Of a DNA stretch of 64,000 bases, positions 40,201 through 53,100 are shown in pieces (the first letter of the stretch is position 1; every line of letters begins with the position of its first letter). The stretch comes from Cranoglanis bouderius (taxonomy: Eukaryota; Chordata; Actinopteri; Siluriformes; Cranoglanididae). A program made the position numbers and the translations under genes. Location: assembly GCA_023630585.1 (NCBI GenBank), contig CM042542.1, positions 23,357,207 through 23,421,206 of the forward strand, given 5' to 3'. The notes beneath the pieces are model-generated. The model saw only the letters and a list, made by a program, of their open reading frames with translations, was not told where the DNA came from and made no database searches.

Positions 40201-41160
40201 ACGAAACAGCTGGAGTCGAAACAGCGAACACGAAACAGCTGGAGTCGAAAGAGCGAACACGAAACAGCTGGAGTCGAAAGAGCGAACACGAAACAGCTGG
40301 AGTCGAAAGAGCGAACACGAAACAGCTGGAGACGAAAGAGCGAACACGAAACAGCTGGAGTCGAAAGAGCGAACACGAAACAGCTGGAGACAAAAGAGCG
40401 AACACGAAACAGCTGGAGTCGAAAGAGCGAACACAAAACAGCGGGAGACGAAACAAAGCACACAAAACAATTAGAGTCGAAACAGTGAACACGACACAGC
40501 TGGAGTCGAAAGAGCGCACACCAAACAGCTGGAGTCGAAACAGCACACACGAAACAGCTGGAGTCGAAAGAGCGAACAGGAAACAGATGGAGTACAAAGA
40601 GCGAACATGAAACAGCTGGAGTCGAAAGAGCGAACAGGAAACAGATGGAGTACAAAGAGCGAACATGAAACAGCTGGAGTCGAAAGAGCGAACAGGAAAC
40701 AGATGGAGTACAAAGAGCGAACATGAAACAGCTGGAGTCGAAAGAGCGAACACGAAACAGCTGGAGTCGAAAGAGCGAACACGAAACAGCTGGAGTCGAA
40801 AGAGCGAACACGAAACAGCTGGAGTCGAAAGAGCGAACATGAAACAGCTGGAGTCGAAAGAGCGAACACGAAACAGCTGGAGTCGAAAGAGCGAACACGA
40901 AACAGCTGGAGTCGAAAGAGCGAACACGAAACAGCTGGAGTCGAAAGAGCGAACACGAAACAGCTGGAGTCGAAACAGCGAACACGAAACAGCTGGAGTC
41001 GAAAGAGCGAACACGAAACAGCTGGAGTCGAAACAGCGAACACGAAACAGCTGGAGTCGAAAGAGCGAACACGAAACAGCTGGAGTCGAAAGAGCGCACA
41101 CGAAACAGCTGGAGTCGAAAGAGCGAACAGGAAACAGATGGAGTACAAAGAGCGAACATG
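31261..41160. repeat. Array domain 1: marked by the GGAAACAGATGGAGTACAAAG unit type (read in pieces)
   Basis: Units with ACAGATGGAGTACAAAG recur from about 31261 to about 41150 and are not seen further right. They are grouped with GGGAGATGAAACAATGCAC and GACGAACCAACCCACAC units in cassettes separated by runs of near-perfect units. Marker ATGCACAAAAAATAGCTGG starts at 32511, 33916, 35093, 36991 and 39731. Confidence 0.85.
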
Positions 41161-44100
41161 AAACAGCTGGAGTCGAAAGAGCGAACACGAAACTGCTGGA
41201 GTCGAAAGAGCGAACAAAACACGGCTGGAGTCGAAAGAGCGAACACGAAACAATGGGAGTCGAAAGAGCGAACACGAAACAGCTGGAGTCGAAAGAGCGA
41301 ACACGAAACTGCTGGAGTGAAAGAGCGAACACGAAACTGCTGGAGTCGAAAGAGGGAAAACGACACAGCTGGAGTCGAAAGAGCGAACACGAAACAGCTG
41401 GAGTCGAAAGAGCGACCACGACACAGCTGGAGTCGAAAGAGCGAACACGAAACTGCTGGAGTCGAAAGAACTCACACGGAAATGCTGGAGTCGAAAGAGC
41501 GACCACGACACAGCTGGAGTCGAAAGAGCGAACATGAAACTGCTGGAGTCGAAAGAGCGAACACGAAACAGCTGGAGTCCAAAGAGCGAACACGAAACTG
41601 CTGGAGTCGAAAGAGGGAACACAACACAGCTGGAGTCGAAAGAGCGAAAACAAAGCAGCTGGAGTCGAAAGAGCGAACACGAAAAAGCTGGAGTCGAAGG
41701 AGCAAACACGACACAGCTGGAGTAGAAAGAGCGAACACGAAACAGCTGGAGTCGAAAGAGCGAACACGAAACAGCTGGAGTCGAAAGAGCGAACACGAAA
41801 CAGCTGGAGTCGAAAGAGCGAACACGAAACAGCTGGAGTCGAAAGAGCGAACACGAAACAGCTGGAGTCGAAAGAGCGAACACGAAACAGCTGGAGTCAA
41901 AAGAGCGAACACGAAACAGCTGGAGTCGAAAGAGCGAACATGACACAGCTGGAGTCGAAAGAGCGAACACGAAACAGCGGGAGTCGAAAGAGTTAACACG
42001 AAACAGCTGGAGTCGACAGAGCGAACACGACACAGCTGGAGTCGAAAGAGCGAACACGAAACATCGGGAGACGAAAGAGCGAACACGAAACAGCTGGAGA
42101 CGAAACAACGCACACAGCTGGAGTCGAAAGAGTGAACACAAATCAGCTGGAGTCGAAAGAGCGATCACGAAAAATCTGGAGTCGAAAGAGCAAACACGAA
42201 ACAGCTGGAGTCGAAAGAGCGAACACAAAACAGCTGGAGTCGAACAAGCGCACACGAAACAGCTGGAGTCGACAGAGCGCACACGAAACAGCTGGAGTCA
42301 AAATAGAACACGAAACAGCGGGAGTCGAAAGAGCGAACACGAAACAGCTGGAGACGAAACAACGCACACAGCTGGAGTCGAAAGAGTGAACACAAATCAG
42401 CTGGAGTCGAAAGAGCGAACATGAAACAGCGGAAGACGAATCATCACACTCAAAACAGCTGAAGTTGAAAGAGCGAACACGAAACAGCTGGAGTCGAAAG
42501 AGCGAACACGAAACAGCTGGAGTCGAAAGAGTGTACACGAAACAGCTGGAATCGAAAGAGCGAAAACGACACAGGTGGAGTCGAAAGAGCGAACTCAAAA
42601 TAGCTGGAGTCGAAAGAGCGAACACAACTCAGCTGGAGTCGAAAGAGCGAACACGAAACAGCTTGAGTCGAATGAGCGAACACGAAACAGCGTGAGACGA
42701 ATCAACGCACACAAAACAGCTGGAGTTGAAAGAACTAACACGAAACAGCTGGAGTCGAAAGATCGAACACGAAAAAGCTGGAGTCGAAAAAGCGAACACG
42801 AAACTTCTGGAGTCGAAAGAGCGAACATGAAACAGCTGGAGTCGAAATAGAACACACGAAACAGAGGCAGTCGAAAGAGCGAACACGAAACAGCTGGAGT
42901 CGAAAGAGCGAACACGAAACAGCTGGAATCGAATGAGCGGACACGACACAGCTGTAGTCGAAAGAGCGAACACGAAACAGCTGGAGTCGAAATAGCACAC
43001 ACGAAACAGCTGGATTTGAAAGAGAACACACAAAACAGAAGGAGCGGAAAAGCACACACAAAAAAGCTACAGTCGAAAGAGCGGACACGACAAAGAGGCA
43101 GTCGAAAGAACGAACACGAAACAGCTCGAGTCGAAAGAGCGAACACGAAACAGCTGGAGTCGAATGAGCGAACATGAAAAGGCGGGAGACGAATCAACGC
43201 ACACAAAACAGCTGGAGTTGAAAGAGCGAACACGAAACAGCTGGAGTCGAAAGAGCGAACACGAAACAGCTGGAGTCGAAAGAGCGAACATGAAACAGCG
43301 GGAGTCGAAAGAGCGAACACGAAACAGCTGGAGTCGAAAGAACGAACATGAAACAGCGGGAGACGAAAGAGCAGACACGACACAGCTGGAGTCGAAAGAG
43401 AGAACACGAAACAGCTGGAGTCGAAAGAGCGCACACACAACAGCTGGAGTTGAAAGAGCGAAAATGAAACAGCTGGAGTCGAAAGAGCGAACACAAAACA
43501 GCTGGAGACGAAACAACGCACCCAAAACAGCTGCATTCGAAAGAGCAAGCACGAAACAGCGGGAGACGAAACAACGCACACAAAACAGAGGGAGACGAAA
43601 CAACACACAAAAAACAGCTGGAGTCGAAAGAGCGAACACGAAACAGCTGGAGTGGAAAGAGCGACCAGGAAAAAGCTGGAGTCGAAAGAGCGAACATGAC
43701 ACAGCGGGAGGCGAAAGAGCGAACACGAAACAGCGGGAGTCGAAAGAGCGAAAAAACGAAACAGCTGGAGTCGAAAGAGCGAAAAAACGAAACAACTGGA
43801 GTCGAAATAGAACACACGAAACAGAAGGAGCGGAAAAGCGCACACAAAAAAGCTAGAGTCGAAAGAGTGGACATGACACAGCTGGAATCGAAAGAGCGGA
43901 CACAACACAGCTGGAGTCGAAAGAGCGAACACGAAACAGCGGGAGACGAATCAACGCACACGAAAAAGCTAGAGTCGAAAGAGCGAACACGACACAGAGG
44001 CAGTCGAAAGAGCTAACACGAAACAGCTGGAGACGAAAGATCGAACACGAAAAAGCTGGAGTATAAAGAGCGCCCACGAAACAGTTGGAATTGAAACAGA

Positions 44101-47100
44101 GAACACGAAACAGCTGTAGTCGAAAGAGCGATCACGAGACAGGTGGAATCGAAACAGCGAAAAGGAAACAGCTGGAGTCGAAACAGCGCACACGAAACAG
44201 CTGGAGTTGAAACAGCGAAGACGACAGAGATGGAGTCGAAAGAGCGAACATGAAACAGCTGGAGTCGAAATAGAACACATGAAACAAAGGCAGTGGAAAG
44301 AGCGAACACGAAACAGCTGGAGTCGAAAGAGCGAACACGAAAAAGCTACAGTCGAAAGAGCGGACACGACAAAGAGGCAGTCGAAAGAACGAACACGAAA
44401 CAGCTCGAGTCGAAAGAGCGAACACGAAACAGCTGGAGTCGAATGAGCGAACACGAAACTGCGGGAGACGAAAGAGCGAACACGAAACAGCTGGAGTCGA
44501 AAGAGCGACCACGAATTAGCCGGAGTCGGAACAACGCACACAAAACAGCTGGAGTCTAAACAGAGAACACGACACAGCTGGAGTCGAAAGAGCGAACACG
44601 AAACAGCTGGAGTCGAAATAGCGAACACGACACATCTGGAGTCGAAAGATCGACCACAAAACAGCCGGAGTCGAAACAACGCACACAAAACAGCTGGAGT
44701 CTAAACAGAGAACACGACACAGCTGGAGTCGAAAGAGCGAACACGACACAGCTGGAGTCGAAAGATCGAGCACGAAACAGCCGGAGTCGAAAGAGCGAAA
44801 AAACGAAACAGCTGGAGTCGAAAGAGCGAAAAAACGAAACAGCTGGAGTCGAAAGAGCGAACACGAAACAGTAAGAGTCGAAAGAGCGAAAAAACGAAAC
44901 AGCTGGAGTCGAAAGTGCGAACACGACAAAGGTGAAATCGAAACAGCGAACACGAAACTGCGGGAGACGAAATAGCGAACACGAAACAGCTTGAGTGGAA
45001 AAAGCGAACACGAAACAGCTGGAGTCGAAAGAGCGAACATGACACAGCAGGAGTCGAAAGAGCGAACACGAAACAGCTGGAGTCAAAAGAGTGGACACAA
45101 CACAGAGGCAGTCGAAAGAGCAAACACGACACAGCTGGAGTAGAAAGAGCGAACACGAAACAGCTGGATTCGAAAGAGAACACACAAAACAGAAGGAGCC
45201 GAAAAGCGCACACAAAAAAGCTACAGTCGAAAGAGCGAACACGAAACAGCGGGAATCGAAAGAGCGAACACGAAACAGCTGGAGTCGAACGAGCGAACAC
45301 GAAACAGCGGGAGTCGAAAGAGCGATCACGAAACAGCTGGAGTCGAAACAACGCACGAAACAGCTGGCGTCGAAAGAGCGATCACGACACAGCTGGAGTC
45401 GAAAGAGCGAACACGAAACAGCTTGAGTGGAAAGAGCGAACACGAAACAGCTGGAGTCGAAAGAGAACACACGAAACAGCAGGAGCGGAAAAGCGCACAC
45501 AGAACAGCTGGAGTCGAAAGAGAACACGACACAGCTGTAGTCGAAAGAGCGAACACGACTCAGCTGGAGTCGAAAGAGCGAACACGAAACAGCTGGAGTC
45601 GAAAGAGAACACACGAAACAGCAGGAGCGGAAAAGCGCACACGAAAAAGCTGGAGTCGAAAGAGCGAACACGAAACAGCTGGAGTCGAAAGAGCGACCAC
45701 GAATCAGCCGGAGTCGGAACAACGCACACAAAACAGCTGGAGTCTAAACAGAGAACACGACAAAGCTGTAGTCGAAAGAGCGAACACGACTCAGCTGGAG
45801 TCGAAAGAGGGAACACGAAACAGCTGGAGTCGAAATAGAACACACGAAACAGGAGGAGCGGAAAAGCGCACACAAAAAAGCTAGAGTCGAAAGAGCGAAC
45901 ACGACACAGCTGGAGTCGAAAGAGCGAACACGAAACAGCTGGAGACGAATCAACGCACACAAAACAGCTGGAGACGAAAGAGCGAACACGAAACAGCGGG
46001 AGACAAAACAACGCACACAAAACAGCTGTAGTCGAAAGAGCGAACACGACACAGCTGGAGTCGAAAGAGCGAACACGAAACAGCTTGAGTGGAAAGAGCG
46101 AACAGGAAACAGCTGGAGTCGAAAGAGCGAGCATGACACAGCAGGAGTCGAAAGAGCGAACACACGAAACAGCTGGAGTCGAAAGAGCAATCATGACACA
46201 GCTGGAGTCGGACGAGCGATCACGAAACAGCTGGAGTCGAAAGAGCGATCACGACACAGCTGGAGTCGAAAGAGCGATCACGACACAGCTAGAGTCGAAA
46301 GAGCGAACACGACAAAGGTGAAATCTAAACAGCGAACACGAAACTGCGGGAGTCGAAACAGCGCACACGAAACAGCTGGAGTCGAAAGAGCGAACACGAA
46401 ACAGCTGGAGTCGAACGAGCGAACACGAAACATCGGGATTCGAAAGAACGAACACGAAACATCGGGAGTCGAAACAGCGCACACGAAACAGCTGGAGTCG
46501 AAAGAGCGAACACGAGACATGTGGAATCGAAAAAGAGAACGCGAAACTGTGGGAGACGAAACAGCGCACGAAACAGCTGGAGTCGAAAGAGCGAACACGA
46601 AACAGCTGGAGTCGAAAGAGCGAACACGAAACAGCTGGAGTCGAAAGAGCGAACATGACACAGCAGGAGTCGAAAGAGCGAACACGACACAGCTGGAGTC
46701 GGACGAGCGATCACGAAACAGCTGTAGTCGCAAGAGCGAACACGACACAGCTGGAGTCGAAAGATCGACCACGAAACAGCTGGAGTCGAAAGAGAGAACA
46801 CGAAACAGCTGATTCAAAAGAGCCAAGACGACACAGCGGGAGTAGAAAGAGTGAACACGACACAGATGCAGTCGAAAGAGCGAAGACGACAAAGCGGGAG
46901 TTGAAAGAGCAAACACGAAACAGCTGGAGTCGAAAGAGTGAACAAGATTCAGCTGAGTCGAAAGAGCGAAGACGACACAGCGGGAGTCGAAACAGCAAAC
47001 ACGAAACAGCTGGAGTCGAAAAAGCGAAGACGAAACAGCTGGAGTCAAAGGAGACAACATGAAACAGAGGGAAACAACAACGCACACAAAACAGCTAGAG

Positions 47101-50100
47101 TCGAAAGAGCGAACACGAAACAGCTGCAGTCGAAAGAGCGAACACAAAACAGCGGGAGTCGAAAGAGCGAACACGAAACAGCGGGAAACGAAACAACGCA
47201 CACAAAACAGCTGGAGTCGAAAGAGCGAACACGAAACAGCAGGACCCGAAAGAGTGCACAAGAAACGGCTGTAGCCGAAAGAGCGAAGACGAAACAGCTG
47301 CAGTCGAAAGAGTTAACACGAAACAGCTGGAGTCGAAAGAGTTAACACGAAACAGCTGGAGTCGAAAGAGTTAACACGAAACAGCTGGAGTCAAAAGAGC
47401 GAACACGACACGGAGGGAGTCGAAACAGCGCACACAAAACAGCTGGAGTCGAAACAGCGTACACGAAACAGCTGGAGTCGAAAGAGCGAACACGACACAG
47501 CTGGAGTCGAAACAGCGTACACGACACAGCTGGAGTCGAAAGAGCGAACACGAAACAGCTGGAGTCGAAAGAGCGAACACGAAACAGCTGGAGTCGAAAG
47601 AACGAACACGAAACAGCTGGAGTCGAAAGAGGGAACACGAAACAGCTGGAGTCGAAAGAGCGAACACGAAACAGCTGGAGTCGAAAGAGCGAACACGAAA
47701 CAGCTGGAGTCGAAAGAGCGAACACGAAACAGCTGGAGTCGAAAGAGCGAACAGGAAACAGCTGGAGTCGAAAGAGCGAACACGAAACAGCTGGAGTCGA
47801 AAGAGCGAACACGAAACAGCTGGAGTCGAACGAGCGAACACGAAACAGCTGGAGTCGAAAGAGCGAACACGAAACAGTGGAGTCGAAAGAGCGAACAAAA
47901 CAGCTAGAGTCGAAAGAGCGAACACGAAACAGCTGCAGTCGAAAGAGTGAAGATGAAACATCTGCAGTCGAAAGAGCGAACACAAAACAGCTGGAGTCGA
48001 AAGAGCGAACACAAAACAGCTGGAGTCGAAAGAGCGAACACGAAACAGCTGGAGTCGAAAGAGCGAACACGAAACAGCTGGAGTCGAAAGAGCGAACATG
48101 AAATAGCTGGAGTCCAAATAGAACAAACAAAACATAAGGAGCGGAAAAGCGAACACGAAACAGCTGGAGTCGAAAGAGAACACACGAAACAGCAGGAGCG
48201 GAAAAGCGCACACGAAAAAGCTGGAGTCGAAAGAGCGAACACGAAACAGCTGGAGTCGAAAGAGAACACACGAAACAGCAGGAGCGGAAAAGCGCACACG
48301 AAAAAGCTGGAGTCGAAAGAGCGAACACGAAACAGCTGGAGTCGAAAGAGCGACACGAACAGCCGGAGTCGGAACAACACTCACAAAACAGCTGGAGTCT
48401 AAACAGAGAACATGACACAGCTGGAGTCGAAAGAGCGAACACGGCACAGCTGGAGTCGAAAGAGCGAACACAAAACTGCGGGAGTCGAAACAGTTAACAC
48501 GAAACAGCTGTAGTCGAAAGAGCGAAAACGAAACAGCTGGAGACGAAAGAGCGAACACGAAACAGCTGGAGACGATGGAGCGAACACGAAACAGCTGGAG
48601 ACGAAAGAGCGGACTCGAAACAGATGGAGTCGAAAAAGCGAAGACGAAACAGCGGGAGTCGAAAGAGAGAACACGAAATAGCTGGAGTCGAAAGAGAGAA
48701 CACGAAACAGCAGGAGCGGAAAAGCGCACACGAAAAAGCTGGAGTCGAAAGAGCGAACACGAAACAGCTGGAGTCGAAAGAGCGAACACGAAACAGCTGG
48801 AGTCGAAAGAGCGAACACGAAACAGCTGGAGTCGAAAGAGCAAACACGAAACAGCTGGAGTCGAAAGAGCGAACACGAAACAGCTGGAGTCGAAAGAGCG
48901 AACACGAAACAGCTGGAGTCGAAAGAGCGAACACGAAACAGCTGGAGTCGAAAGAGCGAACACGAAACAGCGGGAGTCGAAAGAGCGAACACGAAAAAGC
49001 TGGAGTCGAAAGATTGAACATGACACAGCTGGAGTCGAAAGAGCGAACACGAATCAGCTGGAGTCGAACGAGCGAACACGACACAGCTGGAGTCGAAAGA
49101 GCGAACACGAAACAGCTGGAGTCGAAAGAGCGAACACGAAACAGCTGGATTCGAAACAGCACACACAAAACAGCTGAACCAAAAGAGCACACACGAAACA
49201 GCGGGAGTCGAAAGAGCGAACACGAAAAAGCTGGAGTCGAAAGAGTGAACACGAAACAGATGGAGTCGAAAGAGGGAACACGAAACAGCTGGAGTCGAAA
49301 AAGCGAATACGAAACAGCTGGAGTCGAAAGAGCGCAAACAAAACAGAGGGAGTCGAAACAGCGCACACGAAACAGCTGGACTCGAAAGAGTTAACACGAC
49401 ACAGCGGGAGTCGAAAGAGCGAACACGAAACAACTGGAGTTGAATGAGCGAACACGAAACGGCTGGAGTCGAAAGAGAACACACGAAACAGAGGAGTCGA
49501 AGAGCGAAGACGAAACAGCTGGAGTCGAAAGAGCGAACAAGAAACAGCTGGAGTCGAAAAAGTGAACGTGAAAAAGCTTGAGTCGAAAGAGCGAACACGA
49601 AACAGCTGGAGACGAAAGAGCGGACTCGAAACACATGGAGTCGAAAGAGTGAACACGAAACAGCTGGAGTCGAAAGAGCGAAGACGACAAAGCGGGAGTC
49701 GAAAGAGCAAACACGAAACAGATGGAGTCGAAAAAGCCAAGACGAAACAGCGGGATTTGAAAGAGCGAACACGAAACAGCTGGAGTCGAAAGGGCGAAGA
49801 CGACACAGCGGGAGTCGAAAGAGCGAACACGACACAGATGGAGTCGAAAGAGCGAAGACGATACAGCGTGAATCGAAAGAGCGAACACGAGACAGATGGA
49901 GTCGAAAGAGCAAACATGAAACAGCTGGAGTCGAAAAAGCGAAGACGAAACAGCGGTAGTAGAAAGAGCAAGCATGAAACAGCTGGAGTTGAAAGAGTGA
50001 AAATGAAACAGCTGGAGTCGAAAGAGCGAACACGAAAACAGCTGGAGACGAAACAACGCACCCAAAACAGCTGGCAGTTCGAAAGAGCAACCACGAAACA

Positions 50101-53100
50101 GCGGGAGACGAAACAACGCACACGAAACAGAGGGAGACGAAACAACACACATGAAACAGCTGTAGTCGAAAGAGCGCACCCGAAACAGCTGGAGTAGAAA
50201 GAGCGAACACGAAACAGCTGGAGTCGAAAGAGCGAACATGACACAGCTGGAGTTGAAAGAGCGAACACGAAACAGCTGGAGTCGAAAGAGCGAACACGAC
50301 ACAGCGGGAGGCGAAAGAGCGAATACGAAACAGCTGGATTCGAAATAGAACACACGAAACAGAAGGAGCGGAAAAGCGCACACGAAAAAGCTAGAGTCGA
50401 AAGAGCGGACACGAAACAGCTGGAGTTGAAAGAGCGAACATGAAACAGCTGTAGTCGAAAGAGCGAACACGACACAGCTGGAGACGAATCAACGCACACG
50501 AAAAAGCTAGAGTCGAAAGAGCGAACACGACACAGCAGGCAGTCGAAAGAGCTAACACGAAACAGCTGGAGACGAAAGATCGAACACGAAAAAGCTGGAG
50601 TCGAAAGAGCGCCCACGAAACAGCTTGGAGTCGAACAGAGAACACGAAACAGCTGTAGTCGAAAGAGCGATCACGAGACAGGTGGAATCGAAACAGCGAA
50701 AAGGAAACAGCTGGAGTCGAAACAGCGCACAAGAAACAGCTGGAGTTGAAACAGCGAAGACGACACAGATGGAGTCAAACGAGCGAACACGAAACAGCTG
50801 GAGTCGAAAGAGCGCACACGAAACAGCTGGAGTCGAAAGAGCGAACATGAAACAGCTGGAGTCGAAAGAGCGCACACAAAAAAGCTAGAGTCAAAAGAGT
50901 GGACACAACACAGAGGCAGTCGAAAGAGCGAAAACGAAACAGCTGGAGTCGAAAGAGCGAACACGAAACAGCTGGAGTCGAAAGAGCGAACACCAAACTG
51001 CGGGAGACGAAAGAGCGAACACGAAACAGCTGGAGTCGAAAGAGCGACCACGAATTAGCCGGAGTCGGAACAACGCACACAAAACAGCTGGAGTCTAAAC
51101 AGAGAACACGACACAGCTGGAGTCGAAAGAGCGAACACGAAACAGCTGGAGTCGAAAGAGCGAACACGAAACTGCGGGAGACGAAAGAGCGAACACGAAA
51201 CAGCCGGAGTCGGAACAACGCACACAAAACAGCTGGAGTCTAAACAGAGAACACGACACAGCTGGAGTCGAAAGAGCGAACACGACTCAGCTGGAGTCGA
51301 AAGAGCGAACACGAAACAGCTGGAGTCGAAAGAGCGAAAAAACGAAACAGCTGGAGTCGAAAGAGCGAAAAAACGAAACAGCTGGAGTCGAAAGAGCGAA
51401 CACGAAACAGCTGGAGTCGAAAGTGCGAACACGACAAAGGTGAAATCGAAACAGCGAACACGAAACTGCGGGAGACGAAAGAGCGAACACGAAACAGTTG
51501 GAGTCGAACGAGCGAACACGAAACAGCTGGAGTCGAAAGAGCGAACACGAAACAGAAGGAGCGGAAAAGCGCCCACAAAAAAGCTAGAGTCAAAAGAGTG
51601 GACACAACACAGAGGCAGTCGAAAGAGCAAACACGACACAGCTGGAGTAGAAAGAGCGAACACGAAACAGCTGGAGTCCAGTGAGCAAACACGAAACAGA
51701 AGGAGCGGAAAAGCGTACACAAAAAAGCTAGAGTCGAAACAGCGAACACGACACAGCTGGAGTCGAAAGAGCGAACACGAAACAGCTGGAGACGAATCAA
51801 CGCACATAAAACAGCTGGAGTCGAAAGAGCGAACACGAAACAGCGGGAGACGAAACAACGCACGCAAAACAGCTGTAGTCGAAAGAGCGAACACGACACA
51901 GCTGGCGTCGAAAGAGCGAACACGAAACAGCTGGAGTCGAAAGAGCAGACACGAAACAGCTGGATTCGAAAGAGAACACACGAAACAGAAGGAGCGGAAA
52001 AACGCACACAGAACAGCTGGAGTCTAAACAGAGAACACGACACAGCTGTAGTCGAAAGAGCGAACACGACTCAGCTGGAGTCGAAAGAGCGAACACGAAA
52101 CAGCTGGAGTCGAAAGAGCGAACACGACACAGCTGGAGTCGAAAGAGCGAACACGAAACAGCTGGAGTCGAAAGAAGGAAGACGACACAGCGGGAGTCGA
52201 AAACGAACACACAAAACGGCTGGAGTCAAAATAGCACACACAAAACACCTGGAGTCGAAAGAGCGAACACGAAACAGCTGGATCCGAAAGAGCGAACACA
52301 AAACAGCTGGAGTTGAAACAGCACACACAAAACAGCTGAACCAAAAGAGCGCACACGAAACAGCTGGAGTCGAAAGAGCGAACACGACACAGCTGGAATC
52401 GAAAGAGCGAAGACGACACAGCTGGAGTCGAAAGAGCGAAGACGACACAGCTGGAGTCGAAAGAGCGAACACGAAACAGCTGGAGTCGAAAAAGCGAAGA
52501 CGAAACAGCGGGAGTCAAAAGAGTGAACACGACACAGATGGAGTCGAAAGAGCGAACACGAAACAACCGGAGTCGAAAGAGCGAATACGAAACAGCTGGA
52601 GTCGAAAGAGCGAACACGAAACAGCTGGAGTCGAACGAGCGAACACGAAACAGCGGGAGTCGATAGATCGAACACGAAACATCGGGAGTCGAAAGAGCGA
52701 ACACGAAACAGCGGGAGTCGAAAGAGCGATCACGAAACAGCTGGAGTCGAAAGAGCGATCACGACACAGCTGGAGTCGAAAGAGCGAACACGAAACAGCG
52801 GGAGACGAAAGAGCGAACACGAAACAGCTGGAGTCGAAAGAGCGAACACGAAACAGCTGGAGTCGAAAGAGCGAACACGAAACAGCTGGAGTCGAAAGAG
52901 CGAACACGAAACAGCTGGAGTCGAAAGAGCGAACACGAAACAGCTGGAGTCGAAATAGAACACACGAAACAGCGGGAGTCGAAAGAGCGAACACGAAAAA
53001 GCTGGAGTCGAAAGAGCGAACACGAAACAGCTGGAGTCGAAAGAGCGAACACGAAACAGCTGGAGTCGAAAGAGCGAACACGAAACAGCTGGAGTCGAAA

